A stretch of DNA of 52,213 bases, from positions 1-52,213 of the forward strand of contig MERQ01000017.1 in NCBI GenBank assembly GCA_001770655.1, read 5' to 3'. How positions within the stretch are numbered: the first letter of the stretch is position 1; each line of letters opens with the position of its first letter. Below are positions 34,562 to 42,355 of this stretch, one piece after another. The DNA is from Betaproteobacteria bacterium RIFCSPLOWO2_12_FULL_68_20. GTDB taxonomy: Bacteria; Pseudomonadota; Gammaproteobacteria; Burkholderiales; SG8-39. The notes under the pieces were generated by a model. That model did not search any database. It was not told the origin of the DNA and worked only from the letters and a program-made list of their open reading frames with translations. Position numbers and translations under genes: made by a program.

Positions 34562-35285
34562 GTGACAGTGCCTTTCTCTGCTTCGCCTGCTGCTCGTGGA
34601 CATATTCCTCGATCGCCTCGCCCGCCCTGCTCCAGCCGCGCGTGCGCGGCCGGAAGATCGTCGCCCATCCCATCAGGAACCCCAGCTTGATGGGCAGGCG
34701 CCGCGCGAGGCGCTTCGCCATCTCCACGAGCCAGTCCTGCATCAGCGCCTGGCCGGTCTTCGCGAAGAAGCCGCGGATGATGCGCCCTTCCTCGATCTTG
34801 CCGGTCGCCATCACCTGCTCGGTGAACTCCTCGTCGAACAGCGTGGACTTCGACTTCGGCGTGTGGCCCTGCAGCTCCAGCCAGTGCGCGGTCGCCTTCA
34901 TCACGCCCTCGGGGAACACGTCGCGCGGGCAGGCGTAGGTGCACTTGTTGCACGACACGCACTGCCAGATGATGTCCTTGTCGCGCAGGAGCTCGGACTC
35001 CATGCCCATGCGGATGAGGTAGATCCAGAAGCGCGGGTTGAAGTCGGGGTTCACCGCGTTGACGGTGCAGGAGTTGGTGCAGGACCCGCACTGCCAGCAG
35101 CGGTGGATGTGCTCGCCGCCCGGGAGCGCCGCGATTTCCTCCTGCAGCGCCTCGTTGTAGTCGGTGACAACGCGCGGCTCGATGAAGGTGCTCCAGTGGC
35201 CGGAGACGTCCACCCCGTCGAGCACGAGCTTGTCGTGGGTCTTCAGGTTCTCCGGGCGGATCAGCGACTGCTCGTGGATCGGCAT
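34554..35285 (-). CDS. shdrC2: sHdrC2, iron-sulfur subunit
   Basis: The protein is 243 aa. It has two ferredoxin-like [4Fe-4S] motifs, HRCWQCGSCTNSCTVN and IWQCVSCNKCTYACPRDVFPEG, which pass electrons between the sHdrA flavin and sHdrB. The C-terminal half is helical and basic. It starts 3 bases after the upstream hyp gene and overlaps shdrB2. Confidence 0.92.
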   Translation of the reverse strand: MPIHEQSLIRPENLKTHDKLVLDGVDVSGHWSTFIEPRVVTDYNEALQEEIAALPGGEHIHRCWQCGSCTNSCTVNAVNPDFNPRFWIYLIRMGMESELLRDKDIIWQCVSCNKCTYACPRDVFPEGVMKATAHWLELQGHTPKSKSTLFDEEFTEQVMATGKIEEGRIIRGFFAKTGQALMQDWLVEMAKRLARRLPIKLGFLMGWATIFRPRTRGWSRAGEAIEEYVHEQQAKQRKALSLE

Positions 35286-35288
35286 CGG

Positions 35289-36035
35289 TCAGGAAAGGCC
35301 GAGCAGGCGCCGCGCGTGCCGCATCGGGTCCTCGGGGGTGGTGAAATCGGCGCGCAGATAGGTGCTGCCGCGCTCGCAGATGTAGTCGGCATAGACCTGC
35401 GCGGTGAGCATGTCGACGTACTCGGTCATGTCGCGGAACACCCCGTTCGCGGTGAGGAACTGCGCCAGCTCCTCGCGCAGCATGACGAAGGTGCCGTAGC
35501 GGTCGGGAACCTCGATGGTGATGCGGTCGACGTCCGCGGCGTGCCAGATCTCGCGCAGCACGCCGGTGTTCGCGCGCGCGTCCCACACCCAGCGCGTCAT
35601 GAGCGGATAGCGCTCCGGATCCACGTTGTGCAGCAGCTCGGCGGCAAGATCGCGCACCCAGCGGTGCTCGCGACCGTCCGGAAAAAAACCGCAAAAGACC
35701 GTGACCCGCTCGTCCGTCGTGTTCGTGTCCTCGCGCTCGCGGAGCAGGAGCCCGATCGCCGAGCGCAAGCCATCGAAGCGCGACGGCTCCAGCCACGGCC
35801 CGATGCGCCGGCGCACGGTGGCGAGGTGCGCGCACAGCGCCTCGAAATCGCCGCTCCCGATATCGTCCGGCTCGGCGAGGGACTCGCGGAACGCGCGGGA
35901 TTTCAGCTGCAGCGCCGCAGAGTAGCGCTCGATGCCGCCGTGCTCGTCGGCGCGCGAGACGAGGGTCTCGAACGCCTGCGCGAGCTTCGGGCCGCTCAGC
36001 TCCAGGCGCGGCCGCTCCAGTTCCATCACTTCCAT
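35289..36035 (-). CDS. sHdr-operon hypothetical protein (Hyp)
   Basis: The protein is 248 aa in the position of the conserved 'hyp' gene between shdrA and shdrC2. It looks helical, soluble and acidic, with no recognised catalytic motif and few Cys. Recognisable stretches are TDERVTVFCGFFPDGREHRW and a C-terminal DYICERGSTYLRADFTTPED. It is separated from both neighbours by 3 bases, so it is co-translated with them. The role is unknown; a structural or assembly subunit of the sHdr complex is likely from synteny. Confidence 0.85.
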   Translation of the reverse strand: MEVMELERPRLELSGPKLAQAFETLVSRADEHGGIERYSAALQLKSRAFRESLAEPDDIGSGDFEALCAHLATVRRRIGPWLEPSRFDGLRSAIGLLLREREDTNTTDERVTVFCGFFPDGREHRWVRDLAAELLHNVDPERYPLMTRWVWDARANTGVLREIWHAADVDRITIEVPDRYGTFVMLREELAQFLTANGVFRDMTEYVDMLTAQVYADYICERGSTYLRADFTTPEDPMRHARRLLGLS

Positions 36036-36038
36036 TCG

Positions 36039-37088
36039 TTACGCCGCGACGGCAGTCTTCTGATTGACAAGCGCGAAGGCCGCCATCGCGGCGGCCTTGC
36101 CCTGCGCGATCGAGTCGTCGATCGTCTCGGGCCCGGTCGCGGCGCCGGCGACGAACACGCCCGCGCGCGAGGTCTCTCCGAGCGCGCCGTAGGCGCTGCC
36201 CTTGGCGATGTGGCCGTGCTCCTGCAGCCCGACCCCGAAGATCGGCGCCAGGGTCTTGTTGTCCACGTTCGGATCCATGCCGATGGCGTGCACCACCATG
36301 TCGAACGGGATGGTGATGGGGCGCTTCACCAGGGTGTCCTCGCCCTTGACGATCAGCTTCTGCCCGTCGGAGGTCACCTCGGCGATGCGCGCCTTGATGT
36401 ACTTGACCTTGAACTCCTCCTGGCTGCGCCAGTAGTAGGTCTCGTTCAGGCCGTAGGTGCGGATGTCCATGTAGTAGATGTAGACGTGGCAGTCGGGCAG
36501 CTCCTCGCGGATCTCCATCGCGATGTTGCACGACACCGTGCAGCAGATCTTCGAGCACCACTCGCGCCCGATCTGGCGGTCGCGCGAGCCGACGCAGAGA
36601 AGAATGGCCACGCGCTGCGGCTTCCTGCCGTCGGAGGGACAGCGGATGCCCTTGCCGGTGGAGATCATCTGCTCCACCTGCGTGGTGGTCACCACGTCCG
36701 GGAAGGTGCCGAAGCCCCACTCGGGCTTGTTCACCGAGTCGAAGTGCGTGAAGCCGGTGCACAGGATCGCAGCGCCGGCCTCCACGGTCGATCCGTCCGA
36801 GAGCCGCGCCGTGAAGTCTCCCGGCCCGCCGGAGAATTCCTCGATGCGGCAACCCTTGCGGACCTCGACCAGCGGATTGCCCTCGACGCGGCTCACCATG
36901 CCGCCGATCGCGTCGCGCGCCCACTCGCCCGAGGGCACGAGCTTGGCGTAGCCCGAGAGGATCGGCGCGCCGCCGAGTCGGTTCTCCTTCTCGACCACGA
37001 TCGAGCGCTGCCCCACGCTCGCGAGCGCGTGCGCGGCGGCGAGGCCCGCGGGCCCGCCGCCGACGACTAGGATGGGCTTGGAATTCAT
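36039..37088 (-). CDS. shdrA: sHdrA, FAD-containing heterodisulfide-reductase-like subunit
   Basis: The protein is 349 aa. PILVVGGGPAGLAAAHALAS is the FAD dinucleotide fold; the central cysteine-rich stretch ILLCVGSRD to EWCSKICCTVSCNIAMEIRE binds an iron-sulfur cluster; GVFVAGAATGPETIDDSIAQ closes the FAD domain. It lacks the long C-terminal ferredoxin and hydrogenase-linking parts of methanogen HdrA, as expected of the sulfur-oxidiser form. ATG at 37088 has an AGGAGG site 7 bases upstream, next to a palindromic repeat that separates it from shdrB1. Confidence 0.93.
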   Translation of the reverse strand: MNSKPILVVGGGPAGLAAAHALASVGQRSIVVEKENRLGGAPILSGYAKLVPSGEWARDAIGGMVSRVEGNPLVEVRKGCRIEEFSGGPGDFTARLSDGSTVEAGAAILCTGFTHFDSVNKPEWGFGTFPDVVTTTQVEQMISTGKGIRCPSDGRKPQRVAILLCVGSRDRQIGREWCSKICCTVSCNIAMEIREELPDCHVYIYYMDIRTYGLNETYYWRSQEEFKVKYIKARIAEVTSDGQKLIVKGEDTLVKRPITIPFDMVVHAIGMDPNVDNKTLAPIFGVGLQEHGHIAKGSAYGALGETSRAGVFVAGAATGPETIDDSIAQGKAAAMAAFALVNQKTAVAA

Positions 37089-37101
37089 TGCACGGCCTCC
37101 T

Positions 37102-37213
37102 CCCCTCCTCCTTGAGGAGGGGTGCCGCCGCAGGCGGCGGGGTGGTGCAGGTAACTACGCGAGCGCCGGCACCACCACGGCGCTTCGCGCCACCCCTCCT
37201 CGGAGAGGAGGGG
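37102..37213. repeat. BIME-like palindromic repeat between shdrB1 and shdrA, two inverted units
   Basis: Unit 1 starts CCCCTCCTCC at 37102 and ends GGGGTGGTG near 37147; the inverted unit starts CACCACCACGG near 37170 and ends GAGGAGGGG at 37213. Both match the units at 11294-11418 and 44574-44619. It fills most of the 145-base gap inside the shdr operon, where all other junctions are under 12 bases. It may stabilise or attenuate the message between B1 and A. Confidence 0.85.
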
Positions 37214-37233
37214 AAGAGCGTTTGCGATCGAGC

Positions 37234-38571
37234 TCATGCCGCCTTCGCGATCGGGATGAATCCCGGCCCCGAGGTGATGCGCCGGCGCGGGTCGTAGAGG
37301 TTCTCCTGCCTGCCTTCCTTCACCTGCTCGAGGTAGGCGAGGAACTCGCCCTTCTTCGCGCGCCAGTCGATGCCGAGCTTCTCCATCAGCGTCTCGGTGG
37401 ACGAGGCGTGCCAGTGCGACTGCACGATCTTGTAGGGATGCGCGCCGCACACCAGCGCCGCGAACTGGCAATCGGCCAGCACCGGAAGATCGACCGGCTT
37501 GCCGGCCGCTTTTCCGATCCACTGGTTCTTGTCGAGCGTGGTGATGCAGCCGGTGTCGTGGCCGATCATCACGTCGGCGCGCGCTTCCTCGACCGCCACG
37601 CGGATCTTGCGGTCGATCGCGAAGGAGCGAGTGAACTCGCGCTCGGAGATGATGTGGCGGAAACCGAAGCCGCAGCAGTCGTACCAGGTCTTGTAGTCGA
37701 TCACCTGCGCGCCGAGCGCCTGCATGACGCCGGTGGAGACGGCGAGGCGGTTGCCGCCGAGGATGTTGTCGTCGTAGATCGCGTCCTCGGGCACCATCTT
37801 GTAGACGTGGCAGGCGGGATGGATGGTCGCGCGGATGCCGCTGCAATCGATCTCCTGCAGCCCGGCGATCTTCTCGCGCATCACGTGCACCCACTCCGAG
37901 TAGTGCACCACTTCCTCCGGGATGAGGATCTTGCCGTCGACCAGGCGCCCGAGCTTGCCGAGGATGGTCCGCATGCGCTCGCGCAGCTTCGCCGAGCGGA
38001 TCAGGTAGGCGCGCACTTCCTTGTAGTTGCCGAAGGAGGTGCCGCAGTGGACCAGCGGGAAGAAATACGCGTCGGGCAGTCCCTGCGCGCGCGCCGAGAC
38101 GTAGGCCTGGTGGAAATTGCGCAGGAACACCGCGGCGAGGCTCTCGAGGTTGCCGATGCCCGAGCCGTGGTAGTTCCACGCCGTGCACGAGGTCTGGTCG
38201 GTCTCGTCGAGGTACTCGATGCCGAGGCGGTTCATCAGCCACAGCAGCGAGGCCGGGTAGCCCGGGATGTTGCCGCACTGGCCGCAGGACTTGTGGTGCC
38301 AGAGCTTCGTCGTCGGGATTTTCTTGTCCCAGCCGTAGAGCGTCTTGACGATCACCGGCTCGTGCTCGTCGGCGACGCGGTGAACGACGATCTCTCCGTC
38401 CTTTTCCAGCTGCCACATGGCGTCGCGCACGTCCTCGACGCGGTCTTTTCCGGTGAGCATCGAGCGGCGATCGATCTTCAGCTCGACCCAGGAGGTGGCG
38501 ATCTTCGCTTCGCCGGGAGTGAGGTTGGAATCGCGCCATTCGGCGCCGTGCCCCGTGAATCGCTCATTCAT
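37234..38571 (-). CDS. shdrB1: sHdrB1, heterodisulfide-reductase-like subunit B
   Basis: The protein is 445 aa, longer than sHdrB2 through an N-terminal extension (GEAKIATSWVELKIDRRSML). The C-terminal CCG motif is complete (HPACHVYKM, WYDCCGFGFRH, HDTGCITTL), while the first motif region (SCGQCGNIPGY, TSCTAWNY) is degenerate, consistent with one canonical non-cubane cluster. It overlaps shdrC1 by 8 bases. Confidence 0.9.
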   Translation of the reverse strand: MNERFTGHGAEWRDSNLTPGEAKIATSWVELKIDRRSMLTGKDRVEDVRDAMWQLEKDGEIVVHRVADEHEPVIVKTLYGWDKKIPTTKLWHHKSCGQCGNIPGYPASLLWLMNRLGIEYLDETDQTSCTAWNYHGSGIGNLESLAAVFLRNFHQAYVSARAQGLPDAYFFPLVHCGTSFGNYKEVRAYLIRSAKLRERMRTILGKLGRLVDGKILIPEEVVHYSEWVHVMREKIAGLQEIDCSGIRATIHPACHVYKMVPEDAIYDDNILGGNRLAVSTGVMQALGAQVIDYKTWYDCCGFGFRHIISEREFTRSFAIDRKIRVAVEEARADVMIGHDTGCITTLDKNQWIGKAAGKPVDLPVLADCQFAALVCGAHPYKIVQSHWHASSTETLMEKLGIDWRAKKGEFLAYLEQVKEGRQENLYDPRRRITSGPGFIPIAKAA

Positions 38572-39325
38572 CCTTGCCTCCTTGGTCGTCCTGGTCGGCG
38601 AGGAAGTCCTTCCAGTCCTCGCGCTTCTCGTCCATGATGTCGGTGATCACGTCGAAGAGATTTTCGTCGATGGTCTCGAGCTGCTTCAGAACCCCGGTCT
38701 CCTCCCAGATGGTGTAGAGCTCGATCGAGGTCTTCAGGTTCACTTCCCAGGCGGTCGCGGTGGTGTTCAGCGTCGGCATCGGGATCGCCTGGCGCAGCAG
38801 CTTGAGCGGCGCGTCGATCTTGGAGACGTTCGGGCCCCAGTCGGGGAAGTGGTCGCGCGTGATCATGTCGGGCGAGAGCTGGTTGCCGGTGGAGATGAGC
38901 TTCAGCATCACGCGGCTGAACGGCCGCAGCACGTTCTTGGCCGACTGCATGCCGTGCTTGATCGCGGTCTCGCGCATCAGCATCACGAGTCCCCCGGGGG
39001 AATTGCCGAACGGGCAGCGCGCGGCGCAGGTATAGCACTGGGCGCAGGCCCAGATCTTCTCCTGCATCGCGTCGTAGACGCCCTCGAGGTTCTCGGTCCA
39101 CAGCAGCTGAACGATCTCGCGCGGGCTGAAGTCGTAGTAGTGCGCCGCCGGGCAGGTCGCGGTGCAGATGCCGCAATTGAGGCATCCGTTCAGCTCGTGG
39201 TCGTAGCGCAGATCCGACTGGATGTCCTTGAAGATCTCCTCCAACTTCGCCTGCGGCACCGGAGGCTTTCCCGATACGGGATCGCCGATGTGCTGCTGGA
39301 CCCGGGTGCTGGTGGCGTGGGACAT
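38564..39325 (-). CDS. shdrC1: sHdrC1, iron-sulfur subunit
   Basis: The protein is 253 aa with ATG at 39325. Two [4Fe-4S] motifs are clear, NGCLNCGICTATCPAAHYYD and ACAQCYTCAARCPFGNSPGG. The remainder is helical with an acidic C-terminus (DFLADQDDQGGKDE). It starts 11 bases after dsrE and is the first Hdr-like gene of the operon. Confidence 0.92.
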   Translation of the reverse strand: MSHATSTRVQQHIGDPVSGKPPVPQAKLEEIFKDIQSDLRYDHELNGCLNCGICTATCPAAHYYDFSPREIVQLLWTENLEGVYDAMQEKIWACAQCYTCAARCPFGNSPGGLVMLMRETAIKHGMQSAKNVLRPFSRVMLKLISTGNQLSPDMITRDHFPDWGPNVSKIDAPLKLLRQAIPMPTLNTTATAWEVNLKTSIELYTIWEETGVLKQLETIDENLFDVITDIMDEKREDWKDFLADQDDQGGKDE

Positions 39326-39336
39326 GGCCGCGCGGC

Positions 39337-39714
39337 TCAGTAGGTCAGGACCTTGCAGTCCTCTTCCATGATCTGCTCGATCAGGTGCGCGCCGCCGATG
39401 ATGCCTTCGCACTCCGGGATGAGGTCGCTCTCCTTCATGTCGAAGAGCTCGAGGTTCGGCGAGCAGCAGTAGAACTTGGCGCCCGCCTCGTGCGCGTCCT
39501 TGATGAAATCGTAGACCGACTTGGGAGAACCCGGCTTGACGAACAGCTTCTCGGCCACGCCCTTCTTCATCAGCTGGCCCGAGGTGGCGGTGCACAGCAC
39601 CTGCACCTCGTATTCCATCGCCGCGGCGACGGTGGCCTGGAAGATCGGCGCACCGAGCTCCTCCCCGTTGCGGGGGTCGGTGTTGGCCATCACGATGACC
39701 AGCTTTTTCGCCAT
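39337..39714 (-). CDS. dsrE: DsrE-family sulfurtransferase-like protein
   Basis: The protein is 125 aa with a DsrE/F-type fold: KLVIVMANTDPRNGEELGAP at the start, VLCTATSGQLM mid-chain, and YCCSPNLELFDM with a Cys pair that may carry persulfide. It is the first gene of the shdr operon, with a strong GGAGGAG ribosome site about 5 bases before the ATG and a clear promoter upstream. It probably delivers or buffers sulfane sulfur for the sHdr-LbpA system. Confidence 0.87.
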   Translation of the reverse strand: MAKKLVIVMANTDPRNGEELGAPIFQATVAAAMEYEVQVLCTATSGQLMKKGVAEKLFVKPGSPKSVYDFIKDAHEAGAKFYCCSPNLELFDMKESDLIPECEGIIGGAHLIEQIMEEDCKVLTY

Positions 39715-39741
39715 AGCTCCTCCGGATACTCTGGCCCGGGC

Positions 39742-39771
39742 AGTATATATTAGAGTTTTCTAAAATATCAA
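39742..39771 (-). promoter_or_regulatory. shdr operon promoter with ArsR-type operator
   Basis: On the minus strand TTGATA (39771-39766) and TATACT (39747-39742) are 18 bases apart, a good sigma-70 promoter in an otherwise GC-rich window. A 10-4-10 inverted repeat with 9 of 10 matching positions (plus-strand arms ATATATTAGA and TCTAAAATAT, 39745-39768) fills the spacer, so a bound repressor would block RNA polymerase. The likely repressor is the sHdrR-like protein at the end of the same operon. The half-site ATATTAGA recurs upstream of dsrE3 (47378-47385). Confidence 0.75.
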
Positions 39772-39803
39772 GCGGCGAATAACCATATATCGCTCAGGGA
39801 CGC

Positions 39804-40613
39804 TCAGTCCGTCCCGACGATGCGTCCCTGCCGCGCCACCACCAGCTCGCCTTCCGCCAGCGACCGCCAGCCGGGTTCGCCGGTGAGCGGGACGCTCGCC
39901 GCGAGCACCACTTCCTGGTCGGCTTCGAGTGCGACCGACAGCCCGTCGGCATCGACTGCGCCGCTCTGCGCCACGCAACGCCTGCAAACGACATGCAGCC
40001 CCGGCGGTCTGGGCGGCGAGCCCGGCTCGTGCATCCGCCGGTGGCCGTGGACGAACAGGGCGTCGCCGTCCGAATACAGGAAATTCGCCGGACCGAGCGG
40101 CCGGATCGCCGCCGCGAAACGCGCGACGATCCCGCTCCGTTCCTCCAGATCAGGCAGGCCGCCGCGCAGCCACGGCTCGCGCAGCCGCCCGAGCAGCGCG
40201 CAGAACGCGTACTCGGAATCGGTGTCGCCCACCGGGTGAAACCCGTCGAGCGGCATCGAGGCGCGAAGCTCCTGGACGTCGAGATTGCCGTTGTGGGCGA
40301 AAACGTGCATGCGGCCTCCCAGCTCGCGCGCGAACGGCTGGCAGTTCTTCAGCGCGACCAGACCCTGAGTGGCCCTGCGGATGTGGCTGAGCACGATCGC
40401 GGCGGAGAAAGGGTGCTCCTGGATGAAGCGCACGCACGCGCTGTCGGCGGCGGGGTACGGCTCCTTCACCAGCCGGACATCCTCCTCCTCGTACCAGGCG
40501 ATGCCCCAGCCGTCCTTGTGCGGTCCCTCGAGCCCGCCGCGGCGGGAGAACGCTTCGAGCGAGAACTTGACGTCGGCGGGGACGCGGGAAGACATGGCGA
40601 AAAGCTCGCACAT
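39804..40613 (-). CDS. Class II glutamine amidotransferase-like protein (YafJ/EgtC type)
   Basis: The protein is 269 aa. MCELFAMSS exposes Cys2 as the N-terminal nucleophile after Met removal; GPHKDGWGIAWYEEEDV, LSHIRRATQG, FAHNGNLD and PVGDTDSEYAFCALL are the standard class II GATase motifs. It should hydrolyse glutamine or a gamma-glutamyl amide, possibly on a thiol compound as EgtC does. It begins 2 bases after the class I-like GATase and ends the lip operon. The role in sulfur or lipoate metabolism is unknown. Confidence 0.85.
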   Translation of the reverse strand: MCELFAMSSRVPADVKFSLEAFSRRGGLEGPHKDGWGIAWYEEEDVRLVKEPYPAADSACVRFIQEHPFSAAIVLSHIRRATQGLVALKNCQPFARELGGRMHVFAHNGNLDVQELRASMPLDGFHPVGDTDSEYAFCALLGRLREPWLRGGLPDLEERSGIVARFAAAIRPLGPANFLYSDGDALFVHGHRRMHEPGSPPRPPGLHVVCRRCVAQSGAVDADGLSVALEADQEVVLAASVPLTGEPGWRSLAEGELVVARQGRIVGTD

Positions 40614-40615
40614 GG

Positions 40616-41317
40616 CTAGACGGGCGCCTCCATCCAGCCGGCGATCGCGACAAGCCCGGTCATGATTGGCACCAATGCATCCTCGAGCGGTCGCTGCAGC
40701 TGGCGCAGCCTGGCGAGTCCGGCGGTCGCGTCGGGCGGCGATTCCTCGAACTCCATGATCAGGTCCTCGACCATCGCCACCTTGAGACCGGGATGCCCGG
40801 CAAAGCCGAGCGCGCGCTTCCCGACCTGCCAGAGCGCTGGAAGGTCCTTGTCGTCGAGAGCGAGAACTGAAGCCGACTGCGGCGGAACCGGCCGGTCGCG
40901 CATGTAGATCGCGAGCGGGTAGGTCTCCGGCAAATATCCGTTCAGCGCCTTGTCGGTCGTTCGGCGCGCTGCGCCAATTTCGAAGGTGAGAGGCGCTGGC
41001 TCCGACTTTCCTCCGGACGCCAGCGCCAAAATCTGCGCCCCCAGCCCGATACCGATCACCGGCCAATCGTTCGTGAGACAAGCCTCGGCGAGAACGATCT
41101 CCTGCCTCAGCGTCGGCAGGTCGCGGGTTCCGGCCGAACCCCAGGGCCCGCCGCCGAGCAGGATCAGGCCGTCGGCGATGCTCTCAAACTTCGGCATGGT
41201 CTTCTTCTCGGTGAACGGGCGGTAATAGTGGAAACGCACCCCGCGCCCTTCCAGATGGTCCTCGATCAGCCCGAGATACTCGGCCGAGGTGTGCTGGACG
41301 ACGTGGACGGCCTTCAC
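40616..41317 (-). CDS. Class I glutamine amidotransferase-like protein without catalytic Cys
   Basis: The protein is 233 aa with a GuaA/GATase1 fold: ILLGGGPWGSAG, WPVIGIGLGAQILALASGG and FAGHPGLKVAMVEDLI. The nucleophile position, normally Cys in a GICLGAQ-type elbow, is Gly (codon GGG), and the HPE Glu is also replaced (HPG). It therefore cannot be an ordinary glutaminase. GTG at 41317 overlaps the slplA stop. It is paired with an intact class II enzyme downstream, suggesting a non-catalytic partner or ligand sensor. Confidence 0.8.
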   Translation of the reverse strand: MKAVHVVQHTSAEYLGLIEDHLEGRGVRFHYYRPFTEKKTMPKFESIADGLILLGGGPWGSAGTRDLPTLRQEIVLAEACLTNDWPVIGIGLGAQILALASGGKSEPAPLTFEIGAARRTTDKALNGYLPETYPLAIYMRDRPVPPQSASVLALDDKDLPALWQVGKRALGFAGHPGLKVAMVEDLIMEFEESPPDATAGLARLRQLQRPLEDALVPIMTGLVAIAGWMEAPV

Positions 41318-42351
41318 CTGCCCGCGACCGCCGTCTCGATCGCCGCGCGGAAATCCGCGGGCGCGGCGCTGATCAGCCCCACTTTCGCACCGGCGAAAAA
41401 CCGCTCGATCGCGGGACCGACCTCCGCAAGCGTGGCGCCGCGCAGCGAAGCCTCCAGGTCGTACACGGTCCGCGGCGGCACGACGAAGAAATCGCCCGTG
41501 ATCAGCACTTCGCGGATGCGGTCGCGCTGCGGCCCCTCGAGCCGCACGTACGCGCTCACGGTGCCGCCGGGACCGGCACGGCTCGCCGAGAGCACGCCCT
41601 CGCCCGCGCCCGGATCGTCGATCTGCGCCACGAATTCGTCGGTGCCGATCTCCTCATCGTGGATTTTCGCCGCAAGCGCTTCCTCCTGCGGCGTGATCGC
41701 ACCGCGCTCCGGAACGACCCCCAGCCGTTCGGCGAAGCCGGCGAGGAGTGCCTCCTGGATCTTCCCGATCGCCGGCGCCTCGCCGAGCAGCTCCTTCAGC
41801 GTCACGACGCGCGGCGCCGCCCCCGCGGCCGGCACCTTGAGCGCCGCGAGCATGTCGGCCGGATCGAGATCGACGAGCACGGTGCCCTGGTAGAACAGCG
41901 TGCTGTCGTCGAAGAAGCCGCCCGTGCCGCCGAGCTTCCGGCCCTCGACCTCGATGTCGCTGCGCGGGCGGAATCGCGCGCTCACGCCGAGCCTGCTCAA
42001 TCCCGCGGCGGCCGCTTCGCAGATCGAGCGTGAGAGCTCGGCGAGCGAGGCGATGCCGAGCGTCGAGCGGTCGAACACCAGCTCCCATCCGAGCTGTCCC
42101 TCGTCGAAATAGAGCGCCCCGCCGCCGGTGATGCGCCGCACCGTGCGGATGCCGCGGCTGCGGCAGTAATCGAGCCGCAGCTCGCGCGAGAGCGCCTGGT
42201 GCCGGCCGATCAGCGCGGTGGGCGGAAAGCGCAGGAAGCGGATCGTGTCCGGGATCGCGCCGCTCTTGCGCAGCTCGATCAGCGCCTGGTCGAACGCGAT
42301 CTGGCGCCGGCCGTCGCGGATGCCGGTGTCGATGACGCGAAACGGGTGCAC
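41314..42351 (-). CDS. slplA: sLplA, lipoate-protein ligase of the sHdr system
   Basis: The protein is 345 aa with a GTG start. The LplA/BPL-type fold is shown by LRFPPTALIGRHQALSRE, TVRRITGGGALYFDEGQLGW and the catalytic lysine in IEVEGRKLGGTGGF. A C-terminal accessory domain is present, so this is a full-length LplAB-type ligase. It adenylates lipoate or octanoate and attaches it to LbpA. It follows lipS2 by 4 bases and overlaps the class I GATase-like gene (GTGA). Confidence 0.9.
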   Translation of the reverse strand: MHPFRVIDTGIRDGRRQIAFDQALIELRKSGAIPDTIRFLRFPPTALIGRHQALSRELRLDYCRSRGIRTVRRITGGGALYFDEGQLGWELVFDRSTLGIASLAELSRSICEAAAAGLSRLGVSARFRPRSDIEVEGRKLGGTGGFFDDSTLFYQGTVLVDLDPADMLAALKVPAAGAAPRVVTLKELLGEAPAIGKIQEALLAGFAERLGVVPERGAITPQEEALAAKIHDEEIGTDEFVAQIDDPGAGEGVLSASRAGPGGTVSAYVRLEGPQRDRIREVLITGDFFVVPPRTVYDLEASLRGATLAEVGPAIERFFAGAKVGLISAAPADFRAAIETAVAGR

Positions 42352-42355
42352 GGAC

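Noticed and set aside
36039-38571. Methanogen-type electron-bifurcating HdrABC
   Set aside because: HdrA is short and lacks the extra ferredoxin and Mvh-linking domains, and two B and two C subunits plus LbpA are present, which is the sulfur-oxidiser arrangement.
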